6,359 bases of DNA from JAZGAE01 sp036475545 (GCA_036475545.1 JAZGAE010000104.1:1-6359), one strand, 5' to 3'. Numbered from the stretch's first letter, positions 1 through 5,218 are shown. The notes: generated by a model not told the origin, from the sequence alone. Made by a program: numbers and translations.

Positions 1-2
1 AA

Positions 3-299
3 TCGCAGACGAAAGCCGTTCGCGTCCGCATATCCGGGCGCGTTCAGGGCGTCTTCTTTAGGGCCTGGACCGTGGAGGAGGCGACCCGCCGAAATCTCGA
101 CGGCTGGGTCCGCAATTGCCGCGACGGCACCGTCGAGGCTGTGTTCTCCGGCCCCGTGGCGGAGGTGGAAGAGATGGTCGCGGCCTGCCGCAAGGGACCG
201 CCCGCCGCCGTCGTCACCGGACTCGAGCAGGCCCCTGTGGAAGCGATCGCGCTTGGTGTGCCGGCAGGCCTCGGCTTTCGCGCCTTGCCCACGGCCTAG
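3..299 (+). CDS. acyP: Acylphosphatase, 5'-truncated by the window edge
   Basis: Acylphosphatases hydrolyse the carboxyl-phosphate bond of acyl phosphates in the cytoplasm. The frame is open from base 3 to a TAG stop and gives 98 visible residues. The family signature is clear: GRVQGVFFR at visible residues 12-20, where the final Arg is the substrate-phosphate-binding arginine, then GWVRNCRDGTVEAVFSG at 34-50, where Asn38 matches the catalytic asparagine. The family is usually 90-100 residues long with about ten residues before GRVQG, so only the start codon and perhaps a few residues are missing. An internal ATG at 72 would remove the catalytic Arg and is not the true start. The gene converges on lipB with a 60-nt gap. 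Family assignment is firm; the physiological substrate is unknown, as for most bacterial members. Confidence 0.93.
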   Translation, partial: SQTKAVRVRISGRVQGVFFRAWTVEEATRRNLDGWVRNCRDGTVEAVFSGPVAEVEEMVAACRKGPPAAVVTGLEQAPVEAIALGVPAGLGFRALPTA

Positions 300-321
300 C
301 CAGCCAGGAGCAATTGATCAG

Positions 322-338
322 AATAACAATCCGTTATT
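322..338. terminator. Weak AT-rich hairpin between convergent acyP and lipB
   Basis: AATAAC at 322-327 and GTTATT at 333-338 form a perfect 6-bp stem around a 5-nt loop, in the 60-nt gap between two converging genes. It could act as a bidirectional terminator, but the stem is AT-rich and no clear T-run follows on either strand, so the call rests mostly on position. Confidence 0.25.
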
Positions 339-359
339 GCGCACCCTTCGACTCGAACA

Positions 360-1100
360 TTAAGATGCGCCGGATCGCTCGTAGGCCGCTGGCGGCGGCG
401 CCGCATCAGGCATGAGCGAGGCGAACGCTTCCTCGAAGGTGGCCATGAGGGCGGCGTCGACCTCGGCCATCGAGACGGGATGGCCCAGGTCCCACAGCGA
501 GGTCACGCCGAGCTTGTCGCCCTGGGGAACGCCGCAAGGGACAATCCCGTTGTACTGATCGAGGTCGGGATCGACGTTGAGCGAAAGACCGTGATGAGTG
601 ACCCAGCGGCGCACGCGCACGCCGATGGCGGCGATCTTGTCCTCGGTCCCCCCTGGCCGGCCCCCGAGCTCGGCGCGGTCGACCCAAATCCCGATCCGTC
701 CCTTCCGCCGCCCGCCCCGGACATCGAACCGGGCCAGCGTCGCGATTGCCCAATCCTCGAGGGCGGAGACAAAGGCGCGCACGTCGGTGCCGCGGCGCTT
801 GAGATCAAGCATGACATAGGCGATGCGCTGGCCGGGGCCGTGATAGGTGTACTGGCCGCCGCGCCCCGCCGTGAAAACGGGAAGCCGGCCGGGCTCCAGC
901 AGGTCCTCCGGCCTCGCGCTCGTGCCGGCGGTATAGAGGGGCGGATGCTCGAGCAGCCAAACCATCTCCGCCGCCGAGCCGGCGCGGATCTCGGCCACCC
1001 GCCGCTCCATCTGCGCCACCGCCGAAAGGTAAGGAACGAGCGCGTCGCTGGCCCGCCACTCCAGCCCCGGCCCGGCGCCTATCTTGGCTCCAATTTGCAT
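360..1100 (-). CDS. lipB: Octanoyltransferase LipB (lipoyl(octanoyl) transferase)
   Basis: LipB moves the octanoyl group from octanoyl-acyl carrier protein to the lipoyl domains of the 2-oxoacid dehydrogenase complexes and the glycine cleavage H protein. This is the first step of de novo lipoate assembly; LipA then inserts the sulphurs. The 246-residue protein has the expected length and all hallmarks: RGGQYTYHGPGQ at residues 80-91, the catalytic Lys155 in DKIAAIGVRVRRW, HHGLSLNV at 169-176, and the acyl-thioester Cys189 in GIVPCG. I chose the ATG at 1100, which has a partial Shine-Dalgarno match (AGTGGA) 5 nt upstream. The frame stays open to a TTG at 1151, but that codon has no ribosome site and the extra 17 residues do not resemble the family. 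The gene diverges from tRNA-Leu. No lipA or lipoylated-complex gene is visible nearby. Confidence 0.96.
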   Translation of the reverse strand: MQIGAKIGAGPGLEWRASDALVPYLSAVAQMERRVAEIRAGSAAEMVWLLEHPPLYTAGTSARPEDLLEPGRLPVFTAGRGGQYTYHGPGQRIAYVMLDLKRRGTDVRAFVSALEDWAIATLARFDVRGGRRKGRIGIWVDRAELGGRPGGTEDKIAAIGVRVRRWVTHHGLSLNVDPDLDQYNGIVPCGVPQGDKLGVTSLWDLGHPVSMAEVDAALMATFEEAFASLMPDAAPPPAAYERSGAS

Positions 1101-1110
1101 GGCGTTCCAC

Positions 1111-1139
1111 TTGATCGAATCCCGCTCATTTGGTATTCC
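1111..1139 (+). promoter_or_regulatory. Candidate tRNA-Leu promoter
   Basis: TTGATC at 1111-1116 and TATTCC at 1134-1139 have a 17-bp spacer. The predicted start near 1146 leaves a precursor leader of about 39 nt before the mature tRNA, and a 7-bp hairpin (1157-1176) falls inside that leader. The call is inferred from spacing and partial consensus only. Confidence 0.35.
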
Positions 1140-1158
1140 CGGCCATTGCAAATGGCAA
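1130..1158 (-). promoter_or_regulatory. Candidate lipB promoter
   Basis: On the minus strand TTGCCA (plus 1153-1158) and TACCAA (plus 1130-1135) are separated by exactly 17 bp, placing a transcription start about 20 nt before the lipB ATG. The -10 match is modest, so this is a tentative sigma70-type assignment. It overlaps the candidate tRNA promoter on the other strand. Confidence 0.3.
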
Positions 1159-1176
1159 GGGAATTGGGGTTCCCTT
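1157..1176 (+). other. 7-bp inverted repeat in the tRNA-Leu leader
   Basis: AAGGGAA at 1157-1163 and TTCCCTT at 1170-1176 are perfect inverted copies around a 6-nt loop. The element lies 8 nt before the mature tRNA 5' end. It could be a precursor hairpin that orients RNase P or endonuclease processing, or an operator for the divergent lipB/tRNA promoters. It is too AT-poor in its trailing sequence to be a terminator. Confidence 0.4.
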
Positions 1177-1184
1177 AGGATTCT

Positions 1185-1272
1185 GCGGTCGTGGCGGAAT
1201 TGGTAGACGCGCAGCGTTGAGGTCGCTGTGGGATAACATCCCGTGGAAGTTCGAGTCTTCTCGACCGCACCA
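1185..1272 (+). tRNA. tRNA-Leu (anticodon GAG), CCA encoded
   Basis: The full class II tRNA fold can be drawn by hand. The acceptor stem GCGGTCG (1185-1191) pairs with CGACCGC (1262-1268), followed by discriminator A and an encoded CCA. The anticodon stem CAGCG/CGCTG encloses the loop TTGAGGT, giving anticodon GAG at 1219-1221, which reads CUC and CUU leucine codons. The long variable arm GGGAT-AAC-ATCCC (1230-1242) is what leucine tRNAs need. The T arm has loop TTCGAGT and one G-T pair. An intrinsic terminator starts 8 nt after the CCA, so this is a single-tRNA transcription unit. Confidence 0.97.
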
Positions 1273-1279
1273 ATTCTAG

Positions 1280-1314
1280 GAGGCCCGTTGCTTCATTCGG
1301 CGGGCCTCTTTTTT
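1280..1314 (+). terminator. Intrinsic terminator of tRNA-Leu
   Basis: GAGGCCCG (1280-1287) and CGGGCCTC (1301-1308) form a perfect 8-bp GC-rich stem with a 13-nt loop, followed immediately by six T residues (1309-1314). This is the canonical form and lies just after the tRNA, separating it from mgtE. Confidence 0.92.
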
Positions 1315-1360
1315 GGCTGATCCCCAGGGCGCGAGGTGGCCGGGGCCGACGCCGCCCGGC

Positions 1361-1366
1361 TATAAT
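1361..1366 (+). promoter_or_regulatory. Candidate mgtE promoter (-10 TATAAT)
   Basis: A perfect TATAAT stands out in GC-rich sequence and would start an mgtE leader near 1372. The -35 region is poor: the best match is TGGCCG at 1337-1342 with an 18-bp spacer. A 6-bp inverted repeat, GCCGGG (1339-1344) and CCCGGC (1355-1360), fills the space just upstream of the -10 box. A weak -35 with a palindrome in the spacer is what an activator- or repressor-controlled promoter would look like, but that is inference. Confidence 0.5.
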
Positions 1367-1374
1367 GCCCGCGC

Positions 1375-1459
1375 CTTCGCCTGACCGGGTCCGGTCGCGA
1401 AGATGCACGCCAAGCCCTTAACTCTAGGGCAGCGCCCACGCGCGCCTCCCCGACGCGCG
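1375..1459 (+). other. Structured mgtE leader: three consecutive hairpins
   Basis: Hairpin 1 (1375-1402) pairs CTTCGC with GCGAAG and GACCG with CGGTC, giving about 11 bp with a 2-nt bulge. Hairpin 2 (1414-1430) pairs GCCCT with AGGGC around 7 nt. Hairpin 3 (1439-1459) pairs CGCGCG with CGCGCG around 9 nt. They sit between the candidate transcription start and the mgtE ribosome site at 1485-1490. I do not recognise an M-box or another known riboswitch. Hairpin 1 is the strongest and lies at the predicted RNA 5' end, so it may simply protect the transcript. Confidence 0.45.
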
Positions 1460-1496
1460 GAGCACTGCTGTTGACGTCCAGGGCGGGAGGTGACCG

Positions 1497-2900
1497 GTGA
1501 CCGAGCCGACAGCAGAGAACCAGAAGAAGCCCGGGGCGGAAGTTCCGCGCGCCGAGAAGGCCGTCGGCCTCTCGTCGGACTTCGTGCGCTCGGTCGTGGC
1601 CGCGCTCGACGAGCGCGACAGGGCACGGGTGCGCCACCTGATCGCGCCGCTGCACCCCGCCGACGCCGCCGACCTGATCCAACGGCTGAACGACGAGGAA
1701 CGCCACGTCCTTGTCGAGGCCCTGCACCCAGAAATCGATCCCAAGGTGCTGTCCGAACTCGACGAGACGGTGCGCGACGCGGTCATCGAACAGCTCGGCA
1801 CGGATGAGGTCGCCGCTGCCGTGACGGAGCTCGACACCGACGACGCCGTCGACCTCATCGAGGATCTCGACGCGGAGGTCCAGCAGGAGGTTCTGAAGGC
1901 GATACCCGCGGTGGAGCGGGTGATGCTCGAGACCGGGCTCGCCTACCCGGAGGACAGCGCCGGCCGCCTCATGCAGCGGGAGCTGGTGGCGGTGCCCGCC
2001 TTCTGGTCGGTGGGCGAGGTGATCGACCACCTGCGCACGGCCGAGGACCTGCCGGATGACTTCTACGATCTGTTCATCGTGGACCCCAGGCACCGGCCCG
2101 TGGGCAAGATCCCCTTGAGCCGGGTGCTTCGCACGAAGCGCCCCGTCGCCGTCGGCGACATCATGTTGGCGCAATTCATTACCGTGCCGGTCGACATGGA
2201 CCAGGAGGAGGTGGCCTTCCTGTTCCGGCAGCGCGACTTGGTGTCGGCGCCGGTGGTGGAAGCGGACGGCCGGCTCATGGGCGTGATCACCGTCGACGAC
2301 GTGGTCGACGTCATCGACGAGGAGGCCGAGGAGGACATCATGCACTTGGGTGGCGTCACCGGCGACGACCTCTACAGAGCGGTGCTGGCGACGACCCGGT
2401 CGCGTTTCTCGTGGTTGCTGGTCAATCTCCTCACCGCCATTGTCGCCTCGATCGTGATCTTTCAGTTCAAGGACACCATCGAGAAGATCGTGGCCCTCGC
2501 GGTGCTCATGCCCATCGTCGCCTCGATGGGCGGAAACGCGGGCACGCAGACCCTCACCGTCTCGGTGCGGGCGCTGGCCACGAAAGAGCTCACGCCCACG
2601 AACGCGCTGCGCATCGTCGGCAAGGAGCTGCTGGTGGGGAGCTTCAACGGCATCCTTTTCGCGATCCTTGCCGGAGTCGTCGCGTGGCTGTGGTTCGACG
2701 ACATGGCCCTCGGGCTCGTCATCGCCGCCGCCATGATCATCAACCTGGTGGTCGCCGGATTCGCCGGCACGGCGATCCCGATCGGGTTGGCGCGCACCGG
2801 CATCGACCCGGCCGTCGCGTCCACCGTGCTCTTGACCACGATCACCGACGTCATCGGATTCCTCGCCTTTCTGGGGCTTGCGGCCTGGCTTCTGCTCTAG
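1497..2900 (+). CDS. mgtE: Magnesium transporter MgtE
   Basis: MgtE is a dimeric inner-membrane Mg2+ channel whose cytosolic domains sense intracellular Mg2+ and close the pore when it is high. The 467-residue protein shows the full order: a charged N-terminal extension, the acidic helical MgtE_N domain (about 45-150), two CBS domains (about 157-215 and 220-275), a linking helix (about 275-300) and five membrane segments (about 304-467). Pore-region signatures are present: MPIVASMGGNAGTQ at 338-351 and ARTGIDPAVAS with TTITDVIGF at 447-455, where Asp451 matches the conserved pore-lining Mg2+ site. The start is a GTG with GGGAGG six nt upstream. The gene follows the tRNA terminator and has its own promoter candidate and a structured leader. 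The family call is firm; Co2+ transport is possible for some members. Confidence 0.97.
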   Translation: MTEPTAENQKKPGAEVPRAEKAVGLSSDFVRSVVAALDERDRARVRHLIAPLHPADAADLIQRLNDEERHVLVEALHPEIDPKVLSELDETVRDAVIEQLGTDEVAAAVTELDTDDAVDLIEDLDAEVQQEVLKAIPAVERVMLETGLAYPEDSAGRLMQRELVAVPAFWSVGEVIDHLRTAEDLPDDFYDLFIVDPRHRPVGKIPLSRVLRTKRPVAVGDIMLAQFITVPVDMDQEEVAFLFRQRDLVSAPVVEADGRLMGVITVDDVVDVIDEEAEEDIMHLGGVTGDDLYRAVLATTRSRFSWLLVNLLTAIVASIVIFQFKDTIEKIVALAVLMPIVASMGGNAGTQTLTVSVRALATKELTPTNALRIVGKELLVGSFNGILFAILAGVVAWLWFDDMALGLVIAAAMIINLVVAGFAGTAIPIGLARTGIDPAVASTVLLTTITDVIGFLAFLGLAAWLLL

Positions 2901-2913
2901 GGCGCAGCCCTCG

Positions 2914-2940
2914 GGCGGCGTCCGCTTAGGCTCCGCCGCC
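2914..2940 (+). other. GC-rich hairpin after mgtE
   Basis: GGCGGCG (2914-2920) and CGCCGCC (2934-2940) pair perfectly around a 13-nt loop, starting 14 nt after the mgtE stop. No T-run follows, so it is not a standard intrinsic terminator. It may stabilise the mgtE 3' end or attenuate read-through into the SDR gene. Confidence 0.35.
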
Positions 2941-2999
2941 GTGCCGCCGAGACCGTTCCGCGGGCACGCGGATCGACCAAGCAACGGAAGGAGCGCACC

Positions 3000-3683
3000 A
3001 TGGCCAGCGTTCTCATTACCGGCGCCAACCGCGGACTGGGCCTGGAGTTCGCAAGGCAGTACGCCGGCGAGGGCTGGCGCGTGTTTGCGACCTGCCGCGA
3101 CCCGGCGCGGGCCGAAGCGCTCCGGCGGCTCAGCGGTGAGGTCACCGTGCACCGCCTCGACGTGGGCAAGTTCGACGAGGTGAGGGCGCTCGCCGGCGAG
3201 CTCGACAGCGAGCCCATCGACCTTCTCATCAACAACGCCGGCGTCTACGGCGGCAGGCCGCAGGACCTGGAGAGCCTCGACTATGGGGTCTGGGCGGAGG
3301 TGCTGCGCATCGACTGCGTGGCCCAAATCCACGTGGCCCACGCCTTCCTCGAGCCGGTGGCCCGCAGCCGCCGCAAGATCATCGTGGCGATGAGCAGCGG
3401 CATGGGCAGCATCGCCGACAACACCAGCGGCGGCGCCTACATCTATCGATCGAGCAAGGCGGCGCTCAACGCGGCGATGAAGAGCCTCGCCATCGATCTC
3501 GCGCCAAAAGGCATCACGGTGGCCGTCCTTCACCCCGGCTGGGCCAAGACCGAAATGGGCGGGGCAGGCGCCCTGATCGGGGCGGACGAGAGCGTCGCCG
3601 GCATGCGCGCCGTCATCGACCGGCTGGGACCGGCGGACGCCGGCGGCTTCTTCCGCTACGACGGCTCGACGATCCCATGGTAG
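3000..3683 (+). CDS. Short-chain dehydrogenase/reductase, sniffer/C-factor-like carbonyl reductase group
   Basis: This is a 227-residue Rossmann-fold oxidoreductase, slightly shorter than classical SDRs, as is usual for this group. The cofactor motif TGANRGLG is at residues 7-14, followed by FATCRDP at 29-35; Arg11 and Arg33 suggest NADP(H) preference. LLINNAG is at 75-81, the catalytic Ser in VAMSSGMGS at 129-137, and the catalytic pair in Y149-RSS-K153. The C-terminal FFRYDGSTIPW is typical of sniffer-like carbonyl reductases. The Asn usually found after helix 4 (in VN-x-x-G contexts) appears as Asp105 in LRIDCVAQ. The start ATG has AAGGAG six nt upstream. The gene follows mgtE by 99 nt with no clear promoter. 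The substrate cannot be read from sequence; a carbonyl compound is the best guess. Confidence 0.93.
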   Translation: MASVLITGANRGLGLEFARQYAGEGWRVFATCRDPARAEALRRLSGEVTVHRLDVGKFDEVRALAGELDSEPIDLLINNAGVYGGRPQDLESLDYGVWAEVLRIDCVAQIHVAHAFLEPVARSRRKIIVAMSSGMGSIADNTSGGAYIYRSSKAALNAAMKSLAIDLAPKGITVAVLHPGWAKTEMGGAGALIGADESVAGMRAVIDRLGPADAGGFFRYDGSTIPW

Positions 3684-3783
3684 CGAAAGGCACGAGCGCC
3701 CCCTATGGGCCGCTGCCGGAAGCGCCGCCGCGGGGCCGGCTGGAGCGCCCTCCCTCGGCTAGGAGGCGGCTTGCCGGCCCGCC

Positions 3784-3846
3784 ATGGGCCCGATCGACAC
3801 CTTCCTCGTGGAGCCCTTAGGCGGACCCGCACGGAGGCCAGGGTGA
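3784..3846 (+). CDS. Possible 20-codon upstream ORF overlapping the DUF1489 start
   Basis: An ATG at 3784 opens a 20-residue frame (MGPIDTFLVEPLGGPARRPG) whose TGA stop overlaps the GTG start of the next gene in the form GTGA. Such an overlap allows translational coupling. Against it, the only purine-rich stretch upstream (GGAGG at 3762-3766) lies about 17 nt away, too far to be a good ribosome site, and the peptide has no recognisable features. It is recorded because the overlap is exact, but chance is the likelier explanation. Confidence 0.15.
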   Translation: MGPIDTFLVEPLGGPARRPG

Positions 3847-4292
3847 CGGTCCACATCGTAAAGATGGCGGTCGGCATCGACGACCTCGCCCATCTGAGGA
3901 GGGTGCAGAAACGTCGCCTGGCGGAGGCGTCCGGCACGGCAAGGGGGCGCCGCGGGGCCCGGGTGGTGGTGATGCGGACCCGCGGCACGCCGCGGCGCGC
4001 CGGCGAGATCCTGGATGGCGGGTCCATATACTGGGTCATCAGGGGCGCGATCCGGGCGCGGCAGCGCGTCCTCGCGATCGTGCGAAGGACCGACGCGCAA
4101 GAACGCAGGTACTGCGTGTTGAGCCTCGATCCGAACCTGGTCGAGACCTCGGCCATGCCCACCAGAGCCTTTCAGGGCTGGCGCTACCTCGATCCCGCCG
4201 CCGCGCCCCCGGATCGGAAGCGAACGCCCGGCGACGTCATCGGAATGCCGCCCGAGATGGTCGCGGAGCTGCGCGCCCTGGGGCTGTTGTAA
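3843..4292 (+). CDS. DUF1489 family protein of unknown function
   Basis: A 149-residue basic cytoplasmic protein matching my recollection of DUF1489, a family of about 140-150 residues found mainly in Alphaproteobacteria. Recognisable landmarks are the N-terminal VTVHIVKMAVGID (1-13), EILDGGSIYWVIRGAIRARQRVL in the centre (55-77) and AFQGWRYLDP near the C terminus (109-118). There is no signal peptide or membrane segment. The start is the GTG at 3843 with GGAGG five nt upstream. The frame runs further back to an ATG at 3705, but the extra 46 residues are Arg/Gly-rich, unlike the family, and that ATG has no ribosome site. It lies 159 nt after the SDR gene on the same strand. No function is known, and the invariant DGGS-YWV and FQGWRYL motifs hint at a ligand- or nucleic-acid-binding surface only by their conservation. 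Confidence 0.88.
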   Translation: MTVHIVKMAVGIDDLAHLRRVQKRRLAEASGTARGRRGARVVVMRTRGTPRRAGEILDGGSIYWVIRGAIRARQRVLAIVRRTDAQERRYCVLSLDPNLVETSAMPTRAFQGWRYLDPAAAPPDRKRTPGDVIGMPPEMVAELRALGLL

Positions 4293-4302
4293 GCGGTCGC
4301 GG

Positions 4303-4341
4303 ATGCTAGAGCATGATCCGGTCAGGTGGAGTCGGCTGTAC
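4303..4341. repeat. Dispersed-repeat-like segment after the DUF1489 gene
   Basis: The segment starts with ATGCT-AG-AGCAT and continues AGAGCATGATCCGG, then GTCAG (4321-4325) and CTGTAC (4336-4341), which nearly pair around a GTGGAGTCGG loop. From memory, many alphaproteobacterial genomes carry intergenic repeats beginning AGAGCATGATCCG with a GTGGA-containing loop and ending in the reverse complement. Here the closing ATCATGCTC arm is absent, so this would be a decayed or partial copy. A genome-wide search is needed to confirm it. Confidence 0.4.
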
Positions 4342-4348
4342 TTGGGTG

Positions 4349-4365
4349 AGAGGACGTCGTCCTCT
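4349..4365. terminator. Possible bidirectional terminator hairpin between convergent genes
   Basis: AGAGGAC (4349-4355) and GTCCTCT (4359-4365) form a perfect 7-bp stem with a 3-nt loop between the converging DUF1489 and lipoprotein genes. Neither strand has a following T-run, so any termination would be Rho-assisted or weak. Confidence 0.35.
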
Positions 4366-4434
4366 TCAGGCGCAGGTCATTGCCTCGTGAGGAACCGTGG
4401 CTGGCGGCGGGGCGACGCCGGATCGGATAGTGCT

Positions 4435-4917
4435 CTACGGGGAGGGTTGGCCCCCGGAGGAAGAAGCCGGCATGGCTCCGCGGGGGGAGACGGTGAGGCT
4501 GACCTCGGAGCCGCGAAAACGGCCGGGTTTGATCTGCACGGTGGCGACCCGATCGAGCCGCGTGTACGTCAGGATGCTCACGTCGGAGCGCACCACGGTG
4601 ATCTCCGTCCAGCCGAATTTCGGCAGCTCCGCGTGGTAGAAATCGAACAGCTCGGCGGGGGAGACGGGGGTGCTCAGCACCAAGCGGCCGATCCAGGCCT
4701 CCTGACCCCCGAGAAGGAGCGTGCGGTCGAGGTCCATTTCCGCAGAATCGGGGACCGGCACATCGGTGAACTGGCTAAAGCCGGGCGACTCCGGACCGGG
4801 GGGCGACTGGGCGTCGGAGGCGGTGACCGAAGCCACCGGGGTCGTTTGGGCACAGGCGGCAAGGACCAAAGAGAGGGCGCCCAGAGGCACCCGTAAGAGG
4901 CCGTGGAAGCTGCGCAT
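4435..4917 (-). CDS. Small predicted lipoprotein of unknown function
   Basis: A 160-residue exported protein. The N terminus has basic residues, a hydrophobic stretch (about 11-21) and the lipobox LAAC with the lipidated Cys22. Ala23 at +2 does not signal inner-membrane retention, so an outer-membrane location is likely. A Ser/Pro/Thr-rich linker (about 24-48) follows, then a compact domain (about 49-146) with DVPVPDSAEMDLDRTLLLGG, the segment ELFDFYHAELPKFGW (89-103) and TVQIKP. This last pattern, a helix ending in FY followed by a GW turn, recurs in small periplasmic domains of unknown function. The C terminus is a disordered Gly/Ser/Pro tail. The ATG at 4917 is preceded by a weak GGCGGG. 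No convincing promoter was found; TTGACG at plus 4989-4994 (minus strand) lacks a good -10. It is probably transcribed alone. Confidence 0.8.
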   Translation of the reverse strand: MRSFHGLLRVPLGALSLVLAACAQTTPVASVTASDAQSPPGPESPGFSQFTDVPVPDSAEMDLDRTLLLGGQEAWIGRLVLSTPVSPAELFDFYHAELPKFGWTEITVVRSDVSILTYTRLDRVATVQIKPGRFRGSEVSLTVSPRGAMPASSSGGQPSP

Positions 4918-5140
4918 CTCACACCCGCCGTGTACCAGGCACGGGCAACCTGCCCAAGGCGAGAGACCGTGTCACGACTGGGAGCGGCCGTCAACAGCGG
5001 CCACGCGGCGCGCACGAGGGACGTGGCCTGCGGTTTGTTGCCCGTTGGGCGCCAAGGCGTCCGGAAAACCGGGCGCTGCAAGACCAGATACCGAATCGCG
5101 CCGGGGAACGGCGCGCCGGCGCGTTCCAAGACCATCGGAG
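4918..5140. other. Non-coding, hairpin-rich GC segment
   Basis: No credible gene is seen on either strand; open frames here are Arg/Ala-rich and lack ribosome sites. It contains several perfect or near-perfect stems: GGGCA/TGCCC (4943-4955), GGCCG/CGGCC (4986-5002), GGCGTCCGG with CCGGGCGCT around AAAA (5056-5077, two G-T pairs), and GGAACG/CGTTCC (5105-5127) with a nested GCGCCGGCGC palindrome. It must hold the upstream control region of the minus-strand lipoprotein gene. Confidence 0.6.
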
Positions 5141-5152
5141 CTGCGGAACCCC

Positions 5153-5180
5153 TTGAAATTTCAGAAAAAATACCTATATG
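5153..5180 (+). promoter_or_regulatory. AT-rich island with a promoter-like pair
   Basis: TTGAAA at 5153-5158 and TATATG at 5175-5180 have a 16-bp spacer, inside an AT-rich stretch (5153-5190) that contrasts with its GC-rich flanks. A 10-bp palindrome, TGAAATTTCA, occupies 5154-5163. It could be a distal rRNA promoter, an upstream activating region, or a promoter for a short RNA ending at the hairpin at 5193-5211. Confidence 0.3.
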
Positions 5181-5192
5181 TTTAAAAAGAAG

Positions 5193-5218
5193 GCAGGGCC
5201 ATGAGCCCTGCTACTTTT
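5193..5218. terminator. Terminator-like hairpin upstream of the rRNA operon
   Basis: GCAGGGC (5193-5199) and GCCCTGC (5205-5211) form a perfect 7-bp stem with a 5-nt loop. On the plus strand it is followed by TACTTTT; on the minus strand by CTTCTTTTT, which is the stronger terminator. It probably insulates the rRNA promoters from neighbouring transcription, since no minus-strand gene lies to its right within the window. Confidence 0.55.

Noticed and set aside
1101..1151. N-terminal extension of lipB to a TTG codon
   Set aside because: No Shine-Dalgarno sequence precedes the TTG, and the added 17 residues fall in the promoter region and do not resemble LipB N termini.
480..1178. 232-codon open frame on the plus strand over lipB
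   Set aside because: It is a shadow of lipB, whose catalytic Lys and Cys and family motifs are intact on the other strand.
1185..1314. tRNA-Leu as an integration site for a mobile element
   Set aside because: The tRNA 3' end is followed directly by its own terminator and then mgtE; I found no integrase gene and no second copy of the tRNA 3' end in the window.
1471..1499. TTGACG at 1471 as a -35 box just before mgtE
   Set aside because: No -10-like sequence follows at 16-18 bp, and the transcript would start inside the gene.
1293..3533. 746-codon open frame on the minus strand antisense to mgtE and the SDR gene
   Set aside because: Its composition is rich in His, Asp, Arg and Gly with no domain, as expected from the reverse complement of GC-rich coding DNA. 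It covers two genes with clear family motifs and even runs through the mgtE promoter and leader.
4674..5135. 153-codon minus-strand frame extending beyond the lipoprotein start
   Set aside because: It overlaps the lipoprotein gene in another frame and lacks a signal peptide, domain or ribosome site; the lipoprotein frame has a lipobox and a sensible composition.
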